Source of the DNA: an uncultured Xanthomonas sp.
Lineage (GTDB): Bacteria; Pseudomonadota; Gammaproteobacteria; Xanthomonadales; Xanthomonadaceae
Direction: 5' to 3'
Assembly (NCBI GenBank): GCA_943912265.1
Contig: CALTTS010000011.1
Span: forward strand, 1 to 64,000
Length of the DNA stretch: 64,000 bases
Shown here: positions 1 to 9,790 of the stretch, in pieces
Numbering within the stretch: position 1 is the first letter of the stretch
How the letters are laid out: every line of letters starts with the position of its first letter
The notes under the pieces: model-generated
Database searches by the model: none
Told to the model about the DNA's origin: nothing
What the model saw: only the letters and a program-made list of their open reading frames with translations
Position numbers and translations under genes: made by a program

Positions 1-1369
1 CGGCCTGCACGTACAGGTGGCCGTCCTGGATGACGGCGGTGCGGATGGCGATGGCGGTGTCGGCATCGCCGTGCCAGCCGATGTAGCCCACCGCGCCGGA
101 ATAGACGTTGCGCTTGACCGGCTCCAGGTCGCGGATGATCTCCAGCGCGCGCACTTTCGGCGCGCCGGACACGGTGCCGGCCGGGAAGGTGGCACGCAGC
201 ACGTCCATGTAGCTCAGCCCGGCCTTCAGTGTGCCGGTGACCTCGCTGACGATGTGCATCACGTGGCTGTAGCGCTCGATCACGAACGAGGCCGTCACCT
301 GCACGGTGCCCGCCTCGGCCACCCGGCCGACGTCGTTGCGGCCGAGATCGATCAGCATCACGTGCTCGGCGCGCTCCTTCGGGTCGGCCAGCAGCTCAGC
401 CTCCAGCGCCTTGTCCTCCTCCGCCGTCCTGCCGCGGCGGCGGGTGCCGGCGATCGGCCGCACCGTCACCGTGCCGCCCTGCAGGCGGGCGAGGATTTCC
501 GGCGAGGAGCCGACCACCTGGGTGCCGCCGACGTCGATGAAGTACATGTACGGCGACGGATTCAGTGCGCGCAGCGCCCGGTAAACATCCACCGGCCGCG
601 CCCGGAACGGCACCCGCAGGCGCTGGCTGGGCACCACCTGGAAGATGTCGCCGGCGCGGATGTATTCCTTCGCCTGCGCGACCATCGCGTGGTACTGCTC
701 GCGGGTGAAGGACGAGCGGAAATCGGCCTCGTCGATCGCATCGGACACCTGCGCCTGCGGGTAGCCGGCACCGGCCTGGCGCAGGCGGTGGGCCAGTTCG
801 TCCAGACGGCGGTTGGCACGCGCCCAGGCCTGCGGCTGGGCCGGGTCGGCGTGCACGATCAGGTACAGCCGGCCCTTGAGGTTGTCGAACACGGCCAGCT
901 CTTCGGACAGCATCAGCAGGATGTCCGGCGTACCCAGTTCGTCCGGCTTGCTGCTGCGGCCCAAGCGCGGCTCGATGTATTCCACGCACTCGAAACCGAA
1001 CCAGCCCACCAACCCGCCGGCGAAGCCCGGCAAGCCTTCGATGCGCGGCACCGACCATGCCGCGCGCAGGCGCTCGACCTCGGCCAGCGGGTCGTCCACC
1101 TCGCGACGTTCGGTCACCTCGCCGTAGTCCAGCGTCTCCAGCACGTGGCCGCGGAAGGCATAGGTGCGCCGCGCCGGCAGGCCGATGATGGAATAACGGC
1201 CGAAGCGCTCGCCGCCCTCGACCGATTCGAAAAGATAGGTATGCGGGCCGTCGGCGAGCTTCAGGTATACCGACAGCGGCGTGTCCAGATCGGACAGCAC
1301 CTCGCGGACGACGGGGATGCGGTGGTGGCCTTCAGCGGCCTGCTGCCGGAACTGCTCGAACGTGATCAA
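1..1369 (-). CDS. trpE: Anthranilate synthase component I (partial, C-terminus beyond window)
   Basis: Large subunit of anthranilate synthase, which converts chorismate and ammonia (from the TrpG glutaminase) to anthranilate, the first step of tryptophan synthesis in the cytoplasm. The 456 visible codons contain the N-terminal regulatory domain ([13 protein letters not shown]) and most of the chorismate-binding domain: [29 protein letters not shown] and [12 protein letters not shown]. The frame stays open at base 1, so only the last few dozen residues are missing. The start chosen is TTG at 1369, giving MITFEQF, with GGAAGGAAAG just upstream; the N-terminus MIT is what I remember for xanthomonad TrpE. 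It is transcribed leftward, and no partner gene is visible here. Confidence 0.93.
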   Translation of the reverse strand, partial: MITFEQFRQQAAEGHHRIPVVREVLSDLDTPLSVYLKLADGPHTYLFESVEGGERFGRYSIIGLPARRTYAFRGHVLETLDYGEVTERREVDDPLAEVERLRAAWSVPRIEGLPGFAGGLVGWFGFECVEYIEPRLGRSSKPDELGTPDILLMLSEELAVFDNLKGRLYLIVHADPAQPQAWARANRRLDELAHRLRQAGAGYPQAQVSDAIDEADFRSSFTREQYHAMVAQAKEYIRAGDIFQVVPSQRLRVPFRARPVDVYRALRALNPSPYMYFIDVGGTQVVGSSPEILARLQGGTVTVRPIAGTRRRGRTAEEDKALEAELLADPKERAEHVMLIDLGRNDVGRVAEAGTVQVTASFVIERYSHVMHIVSEVTGTLKAGLSYMDVLRATFPAGTVSGAPKVRALEIIRDLEPVKRNVYSGAVGYIGWHGDADTAIAIRTAVIQDGHLYVQA

Positions 1370-1521
1370 GACGACTTTCCTTCCAAGAGCTTGCCGCAAG
1401 GGGAGCGGCGACAGGGCGGACGACGGCGACGGGCCACCATCGCCACGCACGGCGAGCGGAAGGAAGGGAACGCGGAGTCGTCAGGCTGGACACGCGATTA
1501 CTGTACCGCAACACGCGCGCG

Positions 1522-1572
1522 GCGCGCACCGGGCCGCACCGGCCATGCGCCACGGTGCGGCCCGGTGCGCGC
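1522..1572 (-). terminator. Strong GC hairpin after nhaA
   Basis: Perfect 19-bp inverted repeat (arms 1522-1540 and 1554-1572, 13-nt loop) directly abutting the nhaA stop codon. No U-tract follows in the leftward direction, so it may act as a factor-assisted terminator or an mRNA 3' end stabiliser. Confidence 0.6.
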
Positions 1573-1573
1573 A

Positions 1574-2926
1574 TCAAGCCGCGCCGGCACTGCGTGCAGA
1601 CGGCTTCCCCCGCACACGCCACCAGCCCCAGCCCAGGCCCAGCACGGCGGCCACCAGCGAACCCAGCAGCACGCCGAGCTTGGCCGCCGCCATCTGGTTG
1701 GGGTCGTGGAAGGCGAGCATCGCGATGAAGATCGACATCGTGAAACCGATGCCGGCCAGCAAGCCGACCAGCAGCGTGCCCGACCAGTCCATCCCCGCCG
1801 GCAACCGGCACAGGCGCAGCTTCACCAGCAGCCAGGTCGTGGCGAACACGCCCACCGGCTTGCCCAACACCAACGCCACCGCCACACCGACCATCACCCA
1901 GTGCGCGCCGCCTTCGGCCAGGTCCGTGCCCTGCAGGCTGACACCGGCATTGGCCAGCGCGAACAGCGGCATGATCCCGAACGCCACCCACGGATGCAGC
2001 GCATCGATCAGGCGGGTGGCCGGCGGCAGCAGTTCGCGCTCGGCCATGCGCCACTGCCGCAACGGAAGGTGCGAAGGCACGACATCACCATCGGCCAGCC
2101 GTTCGGCGGCCCGCGCCATCGTCTCGCGCGGCGCCTCGCGCATTGCCCGCGGCACCACCGGTGTCAGCAGGCCCAGCACCACACCGGCCAGCGTGGGATG
2201 CGCACCGGTCATCAGGAAACCCAGCCACACCACCGCGCCGGGAAACACGTAGGCAAACGCCGCGCCGATGCCCAGCGACTGCATGCCCAGCACCATCAGC
2301 ACGCCCAGCCCGACCACGAGAAAGCCGGACCAGTCCAGCCCGCCGGAATAGAACACCGCGATGATCAGTACCGCGATCACGTCGTCGATCACCGCCAGCG
2401 TCAGCAGGAACATGCGCACGCTGCCCGGCAGCGAACGCCCCAGCAAGGCCAGCACGCCGACCGCGAAAGCGATGTCGGTGGCGGTGGGCACCGCCCAGCC
2501 GTGGTGGCGCGCAGGATCGGCATTGAAGCCCACGTAGATCAGCGCCGGCACGGCCACCCCGCCGACCGCGGCGACCATCGGCAGCAGGGCCTGGCGCAGG
2601 TTGCTCAACGAACCGGCATGGATTTCCTGACGGATCTCCAGACCGACGACGAGGAAGAACACCGTCATCAGACCGTCGTTGATCCAGAAATGCAGCGAGT
2701 GCACGTCGATGAACCCGCCAAGCCCCAGCGTGACCGGCCACTCCCACAAGGCGTGGTAATCGTGCGCGCCGGGCGAATTGGCCCACGCCAGCGCCAGCGT
2801 CGCGGCCAGCAGCAGCACGATGCCGCTGGAAGCCTCGATGTGGAGGAAACGCTCGAACGCGGCGAAGGCCTTTTCGGTCAAGGCCTGGGCGCGGGGCAAA
2901 GGGCGCGGGGAAGGGGCGGTTCTCAT
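1574..2926 (-). CDS. nhaA: Na+/H+ antiporter NhaA
   Basis: Inner-membrane antiporter that exports one sodium ion for two incoming protons, for sodium and alkaline pH tolerance. The roughly 450-residue protein has the expected 11-12 hydrophobic segments. The paired aspartates of the ion-binding site are at about D181-D182 (VIDDVIAV, equivalent to E. coli D163/D164) and the upstream Asp is at about D151 in [11 protein letters not shown]. The helix XI motif [10 protein letters not shown] is also present. The start chosen is the ATG giving MRTAPSPRP; the frame stays open upstream to 3130, but that part has composition unlike an NhaA N-terminus. It is a monocistronic gene closed by a strong hairpin. 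The call is secure; the start is less so. Confidence 0.93.
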   Translation of the reverse strand: MRTAPSPRPLPRAQALTEKAFAAFERFLHIEASSGIVLLLAATLALAWANSPGAHDYHALWEWPVTLGLGGFIDVHSLHFWINDGLMTVFFLVVGLEIRQEIHAGSLSNLRQALLPMVAAVGGVAVPALIYVGFNADPARHHGWAVPTATDIAFAVGVLALLGRSLPGSVRMFLLTLAVIDDVIAVLIIAVFYSGGLDWSGFLVVGLGVLMVLGMQSLGIGAAFAYVFPGAVVWLGFLMTGAHPTLAGVVLGLLTPVVPRAMREAPRETMARAAERLADGDVVPSHLPLRQWRMAERELLPPATRLIDALHPWVAFGIMPLFALANAGVSLQGTDLAEGGAHWVMVGVAVALVLGKPVGVFATTWLLVKLRLCRLPAGMDWSGTLLVGLLAGIGFTMSIFIAMLAFHDPNQMAAAKLGVLLGSLVAAVLGLGWGWWRVRGKPSARSAGAA

Positions 2927-3311
2927 CGGCACGGCATCTCCGCGCGGCGGCCCGACCTGCGCATCGTCCTGCCAACCGCACGCTGCGGCCGACACCCTGA
3001 CCGAGATTTTAGCGGATGCCGCCGCAGGGCGCCCCGGAACGACGACACGCCGGCCGACAGCCCGCCCCGCGCTGCCGTCACCAAGCTTGCATGCTGCCGT
3101 CATCCGCCTGACATGCGCCATCCGGAGCATGAAAGGCCATAGCAGGGACGACGGGCGGAGGCAGGATCAGCCTCCAATTCTTCCGGGCGCAGCATTCCAC
3201 GCGGGTGCTGCGCCTTTTCATTGTCCGGCCCGTCCTTGTCCGGCCCGCCGCGGGGAACCCGTGGCGAGCGGGGCGGCCGCCAAACCGGCGCGGCAGCCGG
3301 CGGCGGCGCGA
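2927..3311. other. Gene-free spacer between nhaA and rpe
   Basis: About 385 bases between nhaA (leftward) and the end of the rpe operon (leftward). It should hold the nhaA promoter and 5' leader; a TAAAAT on the minus strand near 3010 is a possible -10 element. The only clear structure is the plus-strand terminator-like hairpin at 3186-3219. No convincing protein is visible. Confidence 0.5.
3186..3219 (+). terminator. Orphan plus-strand intrinsic terminator
   Basis: A 9-bp perfect stem (3186-3194 with 3206-3214, 11-nt loop) followed by CTTTTC on the plus strand. No plus-strand gene lies upstream for more than 3 kb, so the transcript it would end is unknown. It may instead serve weakly for rpe on the other strand. 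Confidence 0.5.
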
Positions 3312-4004
3312 TCAGCGCGCGGCGGCCACGGCCTGGCGCATCGCCGCGATGGTGGCCGCATAGGCCTCGCGCGTGCGCGGCTCGCGGAAGATCGCCGAGC
3401 CGGCGACGAAGGTGTCCGCGCCGGCGGCGGCGATCTGGCCGATGTTGTCGGCCTTGACCCCGCCGTCCACTTCCAGCCGGATCGGCCTGCCGGTCCTGTC
3501 GATCATCGCCCGCAGCGCGCGCAGCTTGTCCAGCGTGGACGGGATGAAGCCCTGCCCGCCGAAGCCCGGGTTGACCGACATCAGCATCACCAGGTCCACG
3601 TCCTCCAGCACCCAGTCCAGCAGCTCCAGCGGCGAGGCCGGGTTGAGCACCAGCCCCGGGCCGCAGCCGTGTGCGCGGATCAGCTGGATGGTGCGGTGGA
3701 CGTGGCGGCTGGCCTCGGGGTGGAAGCTGATCGTCGTGGCGCCGGCCTCGGCGAAGTCCGGCACCAGCCGGTCCACCGGCTCGACCATCAGGTGCACGTC
3801 GATCGGCGCGGTGACGCCGTGCTTGCGCAGCGCCTGGCACACCATCGGGCCGATGGTCAGGTTGGGCACGTAGTGGTTGTCCATCACGTCGAAGTGGACC
3901 CAGTCGGCGCCGGCGGCGAGGACGTCGTCGACCTCCTCGCCGAGGCGGGCGAAGTCGGCCGAGAGGATGGACGGAGCGATGATGCAGTCGTGGGTGGCGG
4001 GCAT
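3312..4004 (-). CDS. rpe: Ribulose-phosphate 3-epimerase
   Basis: Interconverts D-ribulose 5-phosphate and D-xylulose 5-phosphate in the pentose phosphate pathway (cytoplasmic TIM barrel, metal dependent). The 230-residue protein matches the family length and carries the family signatures: [12 protein letters not shown] at the N-terminus, the metal-binding [12 protein letters not shown] (H37, D39), HLMVEPV (H71), [12 protein letters not shown] and [10 protein letters not shown]. It follows the J-domain gene on the same strand after a 6-nt gap, so the two are probably cotranscribed. Confidence 0.96.
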   Translation of the reverse strand: MPATHDCIIAPSILSADFARLGEEVDDVLAAGADWVHFDVMDNHYVPNLTIGPMVCQALRKHGVTAPIDVHLMVEPVDRLVPDFAEAGATTISFHPEASRHVHRTIQLIRAHGCGPGLVLNPASPLELLDWVLEDVDLVMLMSVNPGFGGQGFIPSTLDKLRALRAMIDRTGRPIRLEVDGGVKADNIGQIAAAGADTFVAGSAIFREPRTREAYAATIAAMRQAVAAAR

Positions 4005-4010
4005 GAGGGT

Positions 4011-4346
4011 TCAGTCCTTGCGTTTGCGCAGGTGCTTGATGCGGTCGTAGGCGGCGTTGATCCGGCGCGCCTGCTTTTCGGCCTGCGCGCGCGCCTCGGG
4101 CGTGGCGTCGGCCAGCTTGTCGGGGTGGCACTGCGAGATCAGCCGGCGCCAGGCCAGGTCGACCTCGGCATCGCTGGCCGCGCGGGTCAGGCCCAGCTCG
4201 CGCCACGGGTCTTCGCGCCCGGCGCCGCCGAACCAGCCCATGTCGAAGGCATGGCCGATCAGCAGGCCGGCCAGCGCGCCGAGCGGGCGCCGGGTCAGCA
4301 GCCAGCCGACGGTGAAACCGAGCAGTTTTCCGTACCAGCGGTGCAT
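4011..4346 (-). CDS. Small membrane-anchored J-domain protein (DjlA-like)
   Basis: 111-residue protein with a basic N-terminus ([11 protein letters not shown]), one or two hydrophobic segments (about residues 8-35) and a C-terminal J domain with the HPDK motif ([18 protein letters not shown]). J domains stimulate DnaK ATPase activity; the membrane anchor resembles the N-terminus of DjlA, but the central DjlA domain is missing. The ATG at 4346 is preferred because the upstream in-frame ATG at 4376 falls inside a TTAAAAT -10-like element (4375-4380). It leads a probable two-gene unit with rpe and is divergent from purC. It could be annotated simply as a DnaJ-domain protein. Confidence 0.8.
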   Translation of the reverse strand: MHRWYGKLLGFTVGWLLTRRPLGALAGLLIGHAFDMGWFGGAGREDPWRELGLTRAASDAEVDLAWRRLISQCHPDKLADATPEARAQAEKQARRINAAYDRIKHLRKRKD

Positions 4347-4374
4347 GGGACCGGAGTGGGCGGCAGGGCCGGCC

Positions 4375-4380
4375 ATTTTA
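4375..4380 (-). promoter_or_regulatory. Candidate -10 element for the J-domain gene/rpe
   Basis: The minus strand reads TTAAAAT about 30 nt ahead of the chosen start at 4346. It is AT-rich in an otherwise GC-rich divergent spacer (4347-4502, shared with purC). No good -35 hexamer is evident. Confidence 0.35.
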
Positions 4381-4502
4381 AGCCCGTCGCAGCCCCCACC
4401 GGGGCGCCGCACGCGGGCGCGCGCGGACGTACACTAGGCGGCCCGCTGCGATCCGGCGGGCCATCCGGCCCGGCGGGCAGCGCCCTGCGAACTGGAGTGC
4501 CT

Positions 4503-5444
4503 GTGTCGACCACGCTGTTGCGTCCGTATCTTCTGGAAGCGGATCTCCCCGGCCTGCCGTTGCGTCACCGTGGCAAGGTCCGCGACGTCTTCGATATCCC
4601 CCGCGAGCGCCTGCCCGAGGGCACCCCGCCCGGCGACTACCTGCTGATGGTGGCCACCGACCGGCTCTCCGCCTTCGACGTGGTCCTGCCCGACCCGATC
4701 CCCGGCAAGGGCGAGATGCTGTGCCAGATCAGCAACTTCTGGTTCGGCAAGACCGCCCACCTGATGCCCAACCACCTGACCGGCATCGACGTGGCCAGCG
4801 TGCTGCCGGCCGGCGTGGACCCGGCGCCGTACCTGAAGCGCTCGGTGGTCACCCGCAAGCTCAAGCCGGTGCCGGTGGAGGCGATCGCCCGCGGGTATCT
4901 GATCGGCAGCGGCTGGAAGGACTACCAGCGCACCGGCAAGGTCGGCGGCATCAAGCTGCCCGACGGCCTGCAGCAGGCCGAGAAGCTGGCCGAGCCGATC
5001 TTCACCCCGTCCACCAAGGCGGCGGTGGGCGACCACGACGAGAACATCGACTTCGACGCGATGGTGCGGCTGGTCGGCGCCGAGCTGGCCGAGCGCGTGC
5101 GCGACGCCACCCTGCGCATCTACCGCTTCGCCGCCGACTACGCGGCACAGCGCGGCATCCTGCTGGCCGACACCAAGTTCGAGTTCGGCACCGATGCCAA
5201 TGGCCGGCTGTACATCATGGACGAGATGCTCACGCCCGACTCCTCGCGCTACTGGCCGGCCGACGAATACCAAGTGGGCATCAGCCCGCCGAGCTACGAC
5301 AAGCAGTTCGTGCGCGACTACCTGGAAACCTTGGACTGGAACAAGACCCCGCCCGGCCCGGAGCTGCCGGCCGAGGTGATCGAACGCACCCGCGCCAAAT
5401 ACGCCGAAGCCCTGCACAAGCTGGCCGGCATTTCGGTCGACTGA
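4503..5444 (+). CDS. purC: Phosphoribosylaminoimidazole-succinocarboxamide synthase (SAICAR synthetase)
   Basis: Joins CAIR and L-aspartate with ATP to give SAICAR in purine synthesis. The 313-residue product is the longer variant of the family (about 300 residues, as in yeast and many proteobacteria, versus about 237 in E. coli). Signatures visible are [72 protein letters not shown] and the C-terminal [18 protein letters not shown]. The start is GTG at 4503 ([12 protein letters not shown]) with a GGAG 5-8 nt upstream. It is divergent from the J-domain gene and followed by a hairpin. Confidence 0.95.
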   Translation: MSTTLLRPYLLEADLPGLPLRHRGKVRDVFDIPRERLPEGTPPGDYLLMVATDRLSAFDVVLPDPIPGKGEMLCQISNFWFGKTAHLMPNHLTGIDVASVLPAGVDPAPYLKRSVVTRKLKPVPVEAIARGYLIGSGWKDYQRTGKVGGIKLPDGLQQAEKLAEPIFTPSTKAAVGDHDENIDFDAMVRLVGAELAERVRDATLRIYRFAADYAAQRGILLADTKFEFGTDANGRLYIMDEMLTPDSSRYWPADEYQVGISPPSYDKQFVRDYLETLDWNKTPPGPELPAEVIERTRAKYAEALHKLAGISVD

Positions 5445-5481
5445 GCCGGCACCGGACCGGCGCCGCCGCGGCGGTGCCGGC
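5445..5481 (+). terminator. Hairpin after purC
   Basis: Perfect 10-bp stem (5445-5454 with 5472-5481) immediately after the purC stop codon; no T-run follows. It is a likely 3' end structure for purC. Confidence 0.45.
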
Positions 5482-5525
5482 CCCGATGCCCACATCCGTG
5501 CCGTGCACGCGCCTGGGAGGGTCGC

Positions 5526-6005
5526 ATGAACGCCACCACGCAACGCCGCATCGACGCGCTGTTCGCCAATTACGCGGGCGACCACCGCAATCCGGTCAAC
5601 CAGCGCATCCACGTGGTCGCGGTGCCGGTGATCCTGTGGACGGTGATCGCGCTGGTCTGGTGCATCCCCGCCGGCGCCAGCTGGTTCCGCAGCGGCATCT
5701 GGGCAGCGCTGGCGATGTTCGCCACGTGGAGCTGGTACAACCGGCTCTCGCGCCCGCTCGGCTACGGCATGCTGGCGTTCTTCTTCTTTTCGGCCTGCCT
5801 GTGCCGGCTGCTGGAGCAGCGCATCGGCCTGGGCGGGCTGCTCGGGCTGGCGCTGGGCCTGTTCGCCGCGGCGTGGGTGGCGCAGTTCGTCGGCCATGCC
5901 GTCGAAGGCCGGCGGCCGAGCTTCCTCACCGACCTGACCTACCTGCTGGTCGGGCCGCTGTGGGTGCTGGCCAAGGCCTATCGCGCGCTCGGCTGGCGCA
6001 CCTGA
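5526..6005 (+). CDS. Mpo1-like (DUF962) membrane protein
   Basis: 159-residue integral membrane protein with about four hydrophobic segments. The N-terminal NYAGDHRNPVNQRIHVVAVP and the C-terminal AWVAQFVGHAVEGRRPS...LLVGPLWVLAK are the conserved parts of the DUF962/Mpo1 family. In yeast, Mpo1 is a dioxygenase of fatty-acid alpha-oxidation (2-hydroxy fatty acids from phytosphingosine); the conserved histidines (IHVV, GHAVEG) match its iron site. The bacterial role is not established. GGGAGGGTCGC precedes the ATG. The gene stands alone after purC. Confidence 0.85.
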   Translation: MNATTQRRIDALFANYAGDHRNPVNQRIHVVAVPVILWTVIALVWCIPAGASWFRSGIWAALAMFATWSWYNRLSRPLGYGMLAFFFFSACLCRLLEQRIGLGGLLGLALGLFAAAWVAQFVGHAVEGRRPSFLTDLTYLLVGPLWVLAKAYRALGWRT

Positions 6006-6114
6006 CCGGCCGGCGGCGTGCCCGCCGTCACGGAATCATGCGCGGACAAGGCGCGGTCACGCCGGTGTCACCGGCGGATGACACGGTTCGGCCGGGCCAC
6101 GCCCGCCGACTCCC

Positions 6115-6681
6115 ATGCATCCGCACAAGACCGCCCTCGCCCACGAAACCCTGCAGTCGCACCGCGCACCGCTGGACCTGCGCCAGCGGCGGCTGCTGAT
6201 CCTGGCCGACGGCCGGCGCGACGTGGCCGAACTCACCCGCATGCTCGGCGAGGACACCCCGGCCCGCATCCGCGCGCTGTGCGAAGCCGGCTACCTGCAG
6301 GCCGGAGCCGACGACGCGCCGGCCACGACGGCCTCCCGAACGCCGGCCGCGCCCGCGCCGCAGGCCGCCGCCGGACCGGCCGCCGCGCAACCGGCGGCGG
6401 CCATCGCGGCGCATCCGCCCGAACGCCGTCGCTCGCTGGCCGCCGCGCGCCTGTATGTCCAGGGCATGCTCGAACTCCAGCGCCACCCGCAGGCGGCGGA
6501 ACTGCGCCGGCGCCTGCAGGCCTCGCGCGACGACGGCGCGGTCTTCGCGACGCTGCTCGCCGCCCTGGCCGCGCTGCCCGGCATGACGTCCGCCGGCTAC
6601 GCCGAGCGCGTGCGCCAGCGCGTGGCCGAAGTGCTGCCCGAAGCGCTGCTGCCGCAGTTGCGGCCCCTCGAAACGGCATGA
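6115..6681 (+). CDS. Protein of unknown function, Ala/Pro-rich, winged-helix-like start
   Basis: 188 residues, not recognised. The first 60 residues (LDLRQRRLLILADGRRDVAELTRMLG) have the pattern of a small helical/winged-helix module seen in several xanthomonad and burkholderial hypothetical proteins. A low-complexity Ala/Pro linker runs from about 65 to 100, followed by a helical C-terminal half (SLAAARLYVQGMLELQRHP onward). No signal peptide or membrane segment is visible. It converges on hmgA with a 16-nt gap. The composition and the intact frame support a real gene, but no function can be given. Confidence 0.65.
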   Translation: MHPHKTALAHETLQSHRAPLDLRQRRLLILADGRRDVAELTRMLGEDTPARIRALCEAGYLQAGADDAPATTASRTPAAPAPQAAAGPAAAQPAAAIAAHPPERRRSLAAARLYVQGMLELQRHPQAAELRRRLQASRDDGAVFATLLAALAALPGMTSAGYAERVRQRVAEVLPEALLPQLRPLETA

Positions 6682-6697
6682 GCGGGCCGGGCCCGTT

Positions 6698-7993
6698 TCA
6701 GCGCGGCGCCACGAAGCGTTTCGGCAGGTCGGCCCAGCACTGCAGGTAGTCGCGCTGGCGCCACGGCGCGGCCAGCGCCTGCGGCACGGGCCGCAGCACC
6801 CGCCGCGTCTCGAACATGAAGGCCAGGGTATCGACGATGAACTCCGGCCGCGACAGGTCGGCGGCGCTGGCGCGCTCGAAGGTGGCCGCGTCCGGGCCGT
6901 GCCCGCTCATGCCGTTGTGCAGCGACACGCCGCCGGGCTCGAAGCCTTCCGCCTTGGCGTCGTAGCGCCCGCGCACCAGCCCCATCAGCTCGCTGGCGAC
7001 GTTGCGGTGGAACCACGGCGGCCGGAACGTGTGCTGCGCCACCAGCCAGCGCGGCGGGAAGATCGCGAAGTCCAGCTCGGCGGTGCCGCGTGCCTCGCCC
7101 GGCGAGGTCAGCACGGTGAAAATGCTCGGGTCCGGGTGGTCGAAGCCGATCGAGCCGAGCGCGTTGAAATGGCGCAGGTCGTAGCGGTAGGGCGCGCAGT
7201 TGCCGTGCCAGGCCACCACGTCCAGCAGCGAATGGCCGATCGGCGCGCGCCACAGCCGGCCGTCGAAACGCGCCAGCAGTTCGAATTCGCCCGCGATGTC
7301 CTCGTAGGCCGCCACCGGCGTCTCGAAATCGCGCGGGTTGGCCAGGCCGTTGGCGCCGATCGGGCCGAGGTCGGGCAGGCGCAGCGGCGCGCCGAAGTTC
7401 TCGGCCACGTAGCCGCGCGCGCAGCCGTCGGGCAGGCGCACGCGGAAGCGCAGCCCGCGCGGAATCACCGCGATCTGCTCCGGCTCCACCTCCAGCGTGC
7501 CCAGCTCGGTGTCCAGCCGCAGCCGGCCCTGCTGCGGCACGACCAGCAGTTCGCCGTCGGCGTCGAAGAAGAAACGCCCGGCCATGTCGCGCCCGGCCGC
7601 GTACAGGTGCACCGCCACGCCGGAGCGCTCGGCCGGCGAACCGTTGCCGGCCAGGGTGAACAGGCTCTCGACGAAGTCGCGCGCCGGCGCCGGCCACGGC
7701 ATCGGCGACCAGCGCATCTGCTCGGGCGACACCGGCGCCTCGTCGAAGCGCGCCGCCAGCGCCGGCTGCGCGAACGGCGCGAACGCGCCGTGCACCGCCG
7801 CCGGGCGGATCCGGTACAGCCAGCTGCGCCGGTTCTCGCCGCGCGGCGCGGTGAAGGCGGTGGCCGAGAACTGCTCGGCGTACAGGCCGTGGGCCGGGCG
7901 CTGCGGCGAGTTCTGCCCGACCGGCAGCGCGCCGGCGACCGCCTCGCTGGCGAACTCGTTGCCGAAACCGCTCATGTAGCCGCGCGCCGCCAT
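6698..7993 (-). CDS. hmgA: Homogentisate 1,2-dioxygenase
   Basis: Fe(II) enzyme that opens the ring of homogentisate to maleylacetoacetate in tyrosine and phenylalanine breakdown. The 431-residue protein shows the family N-terminus [27 protein letters not shown], and the iron ligands in [14 protein letters not shown] (His and Glu six residues apart) and [12 protein letters not shown]. It lies 9 nt downstream of hppD on the same strand, so product and substrate enzymes are coexpressed. No hydrolase (fahA) or isomerase (maiA) is in view. Confidence 0.97.
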   Translation of the reverse strand: MAARGYMSGFGNEFASEAVAGALPVGQNSPQRPAHGLYAEQFSATAFTAPRGENRRSWLYRIRPAAVHGAFAPFAQPALAARFDEAPVSPEQMRWSPMPWPAPARDFVESLFTLAGNGSPAERSGVAVHLYAAGRDMAGRFFFDADGELLVVPQQGRLRLDTELGTLEVEPEQIAVIPRGLRFRVRLPDGCARGYVAENFGAPLRLPDLGPIGANGLANPRDFETPVAAYEDIAGEFELLARFDGRLWRAPIGHSLLDVVAWHGNCAPYRYDLRHFNALGSIGFDHPDPSIFTVLTSPGEARGTAELDFAIFPPRWLVAQHTFRPPWFHRNVASELMGLVRGRYDAKAEGFEPGGVSLHNGMSGHGPDAATFERASAADLSRPEFIVDTLAFMFETRRVLRPVPQALAAPWRQRDYLQCWADLPKRFVAPR

Positions 7994-8002
7994 CGCCGGC
8001 GC

Positions 8003-9118
8003 CTAGAGCACGCCGCGGCGCATCTGGTCGCGTTCGATGCTCTCGAACAGCGCCTGGAAGTTGCCCTCGCCGAAGCCCTCGTTGCCCTTGCGCTGGATGA
8101 TCTCGAAGAAGATCGGGCCGATGCAGTTCTCGGTGAATATCTGCAACAGCTTGCGCCGGCCGGTTTCCGGGTCGGCGTCGATCAGGATGCCGTTGCGGCG
8201 CATCCGTTCCAGGTCCTCGCCGTGGCCGGGGATGCGCTGGTCGATCACCTCGTAGTAGGTGTCGGGCGTGTCGAGGAAGCGCATGCCGGCCGCGCGCATC
8301 TTCTCCACCGTGGCGTGGATGTCCTCGGTGAAGCAGGCGATATGCTGGATGCCTTCGCCATGGTAGACATCGAGGTATTCGTTGATCTGGCTCTTGGGGT
8401 CGGAGGACTCGTTGAGCGGGATGCGCACGCGCCCGTCCGGCGCGGTCATCGCCTTGGACACCAGCCCGGTGCGCGTGCCCTTGATGTCGAAGTAGCGGAT
8501 CTCGCGGAAGTTGAACAGGCGCTCGTAGTAGCCCGCCCAGGTATCCATCTGCCCCGGATAGAGGTTGTGGGTGAGGTGGTCGATGAAGCTCAGGCCGAAG
8601 CCTGCCGGCCGCCGCTGCGCACCCGGCAGAAACTCGTAATCCGGGTCGAAGATGGTGCCGGCCTCGTCGTAGCGGTCCACCAGATACAGCATGCAACCGC
8701 CGATGCCCTTGATGACCGGCGCGGCCACCGCCTTGCTGGTCTCGCCCGGCCCGATCTCCTCGGCACCGTTGCGCAACGCGCGGGTGCGCGCCCATTCGGC
8801 CAGCGTGCCGGTGCGGATGGCAAAACCGCAGGCGCTCGGCCCGTGTTCGGCGGCGAATGCGGCCGCGAACGAATCCGGGTCCTCGTTCACGAGGAACGTG
8901 CAATCGCCCTGCCGGTACACGCTGATCGGCCGCTCGCGGTGGCGGGCGATGGCGACGAAGCCGAGCCGGGCGAAGCAGTCGTGCAATTCGCCGGCCCGCC
9001 CCGGCGGCGCGGCGAACTCGACGAACTCGAAGCCGTCGATCGCCATCGGATTGGCGGAAGGCGCGGCCTGCATGCCAAGATTGGCGGCTGAAGGCGGCGA
9101 TTGCGGCTGGACGTGCAT
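8003..9118 (-). CDS. hppD: 4-hydroxyphenylpyruvate dioxygenase
   Basis: Converts 4-hydroxyphenylpyruvate to homogentisate (non-heme iron, two VOC-fold domains). It is 371 residues from the ATG at 9118, which has GAGGAG 8-13 nt upstream. Metal ligands are visible in SFIDHLTHNLYPG (His), GIQHIACFTEDI (His) and GPIFFEIIQRKGNEGFGEGN (Glu); the last motif plus FQALFESIERDQ is the family C-terminus. First gene of the hppD-hmgA unit, divergent from a MarR regulator across a 120-bp spacer that probably carries the control sites. Confidence 0.97.
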   Translation of the reverse strand: MHVQPQSPPSAANLGMQAAPSANPMAIDGFEFVEFAAPPGRAGELHDCFARLGFVAIARHRERPISVYRQGDCTFLVNEDPDSFAAAFAAEHGPSACGFAIRTGTLAEWARTRALRNGAEEIGPGETSKAVAAPVIKGIGGCMLYLVDRYDEAGTIFDPDYEFLPGAQRRPAGFGLSFIDHLTHNLYPGQMDTWAGYYERLFNFREIRYFDIKGTRTGLVSKAMTAPDGRVRIPLNESSDPKSQINEYLDVYHGEGIQHIACFTEDIHATVEKMRAAGMRFLDTPDTYYEVIDQRIPGHGEDLERMRRNGILIDADPETGRRKLLQIFTENCIGPIFFEIIQRKGNEGFGEGNFQALFESIERDQMRRGVL

Positions 9119-9238
9119 GGCAGCGGCTCCTCTGGAGGGTCGCGCGGCACGCGGGAAGCGGTGCGCGACAGGGACGGTCAGGCCGGGTACGCTTCCACCG
9201 TAGTTGCACATGAAACCGACAACAAGGCGCACTGCAGC
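9119..9238. promoter_or_regulatory. Divergent hppD / marR control region
   Basis: 120-bp spacer between two divergent starts. It contains the imperfect dyad GTTGCACATGAAACCGACAAC (GTTG...CAAC ends) around 9203-9223, within 40 nt of the regulator start. It is a plausible MarR-type operator, weakly supported. Confidence 0.35.
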
Positions 9239-9733
9239 ATGACGTCCCCCAGCCCCGCCACCGGCGATTCCGGCAGCCACGAGTCCCAGCTCGATCTGGA
9301 GAAGTTCATCCCCTACCGCATCAGCGTGCTGTCCAACCGCATCAGCGGCAACATCGCCCGGCTGTACGGCGACCGCTACGGCCTGGCGATCACCGAATGG
9401 CGGGTGATGGCGATCCTCGCGCGCACCCCGGGCCTGTCGGCCAGCGAGGTGTCCGACCACACGGCGATGGACAAGGTGGCGGTGAGCCGCGCGGTGGCGC
9501 GGCTGCTGGAGCGCGGCTTCATCCGCCGCGAGATCCACGGCGACGACCGCCGCCGCTCGGTGCTGGAACTGCTGCCGGCCGGCCTGGCGGTGTACGAGGT
9601 GGTGGCGCCGATGGTGCTCGAATCCGAGCGCCGCCTGCTCGGCGCACTGACCGCGGAAGAACGCGCCGCGCTGGACCGGCTGATCACCCGGCTGGAAACC
9701 GTGGGCCTGCAGGCCCAGGCCGAACTGCGCTGA
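9239..9733 (+). CDS. MarR-family transcriptional regulator
   Basis: 164-residue winged-helix regulator. The recognition-helix region ITEWRVMAILARTPGLSASEVSDHTAMDKVAVSRAVARLLERGFI and the wing EIHGDDRRRSVLELLPAG are typical of MarR. It is transcribed away from hppD-hmgA, so control of tyrosine catabolism, with homogentisate or 4-hydroxyphenylpyruvate as ligand, is the natural inference (compare HmgR/HpdR-type regulators). The start at 9239 (MTSPSPATGD) is chosen because translation upstream reads into the control region; the Shine-Dalgarno sequence is poor. Confidence 0.88.
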   Translation: MTSPSPATGDSGSHESQLDLEKFIPYRISVLSNRISGNIARLYGDRYGLAITEWRVMAILARTPGLSASEVSDHTAMDKVAVSRAVARLLERGFIRREIHGDDRRRSVLELLPAGLAVYEVVAPMVLESERRLLGALTAEERAALDRLITRLETVGLQAQAELR

Positions 9734-9790
9734 TCCGCGCCGCGCCGGCGCGGCCGGCGGCGCACGCGGGCGACGGGAAACCGCGCCCGG

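Noticed and set aside
17..3142. Very long plus-strand frame over trpE and nhaA (His/Gln/Arg-rich product)
   Set aside because: Antisense shadow of two well-defined genes in GC-rich DNA; the composition is repetitive and no motif is present.
4346..4412. Longer N-terminus for the J-domain protein (in-frame codons up to 4412)
   Set aside because: The extra codons run through a -10-like element and have no ribosome site or conserved pattern.
9101..9238. Longer MarR start overlapping the hppD start
   Set aside because: Would place the regulator N-terminus inside hppD; the ATG at 9239 fits the family length.
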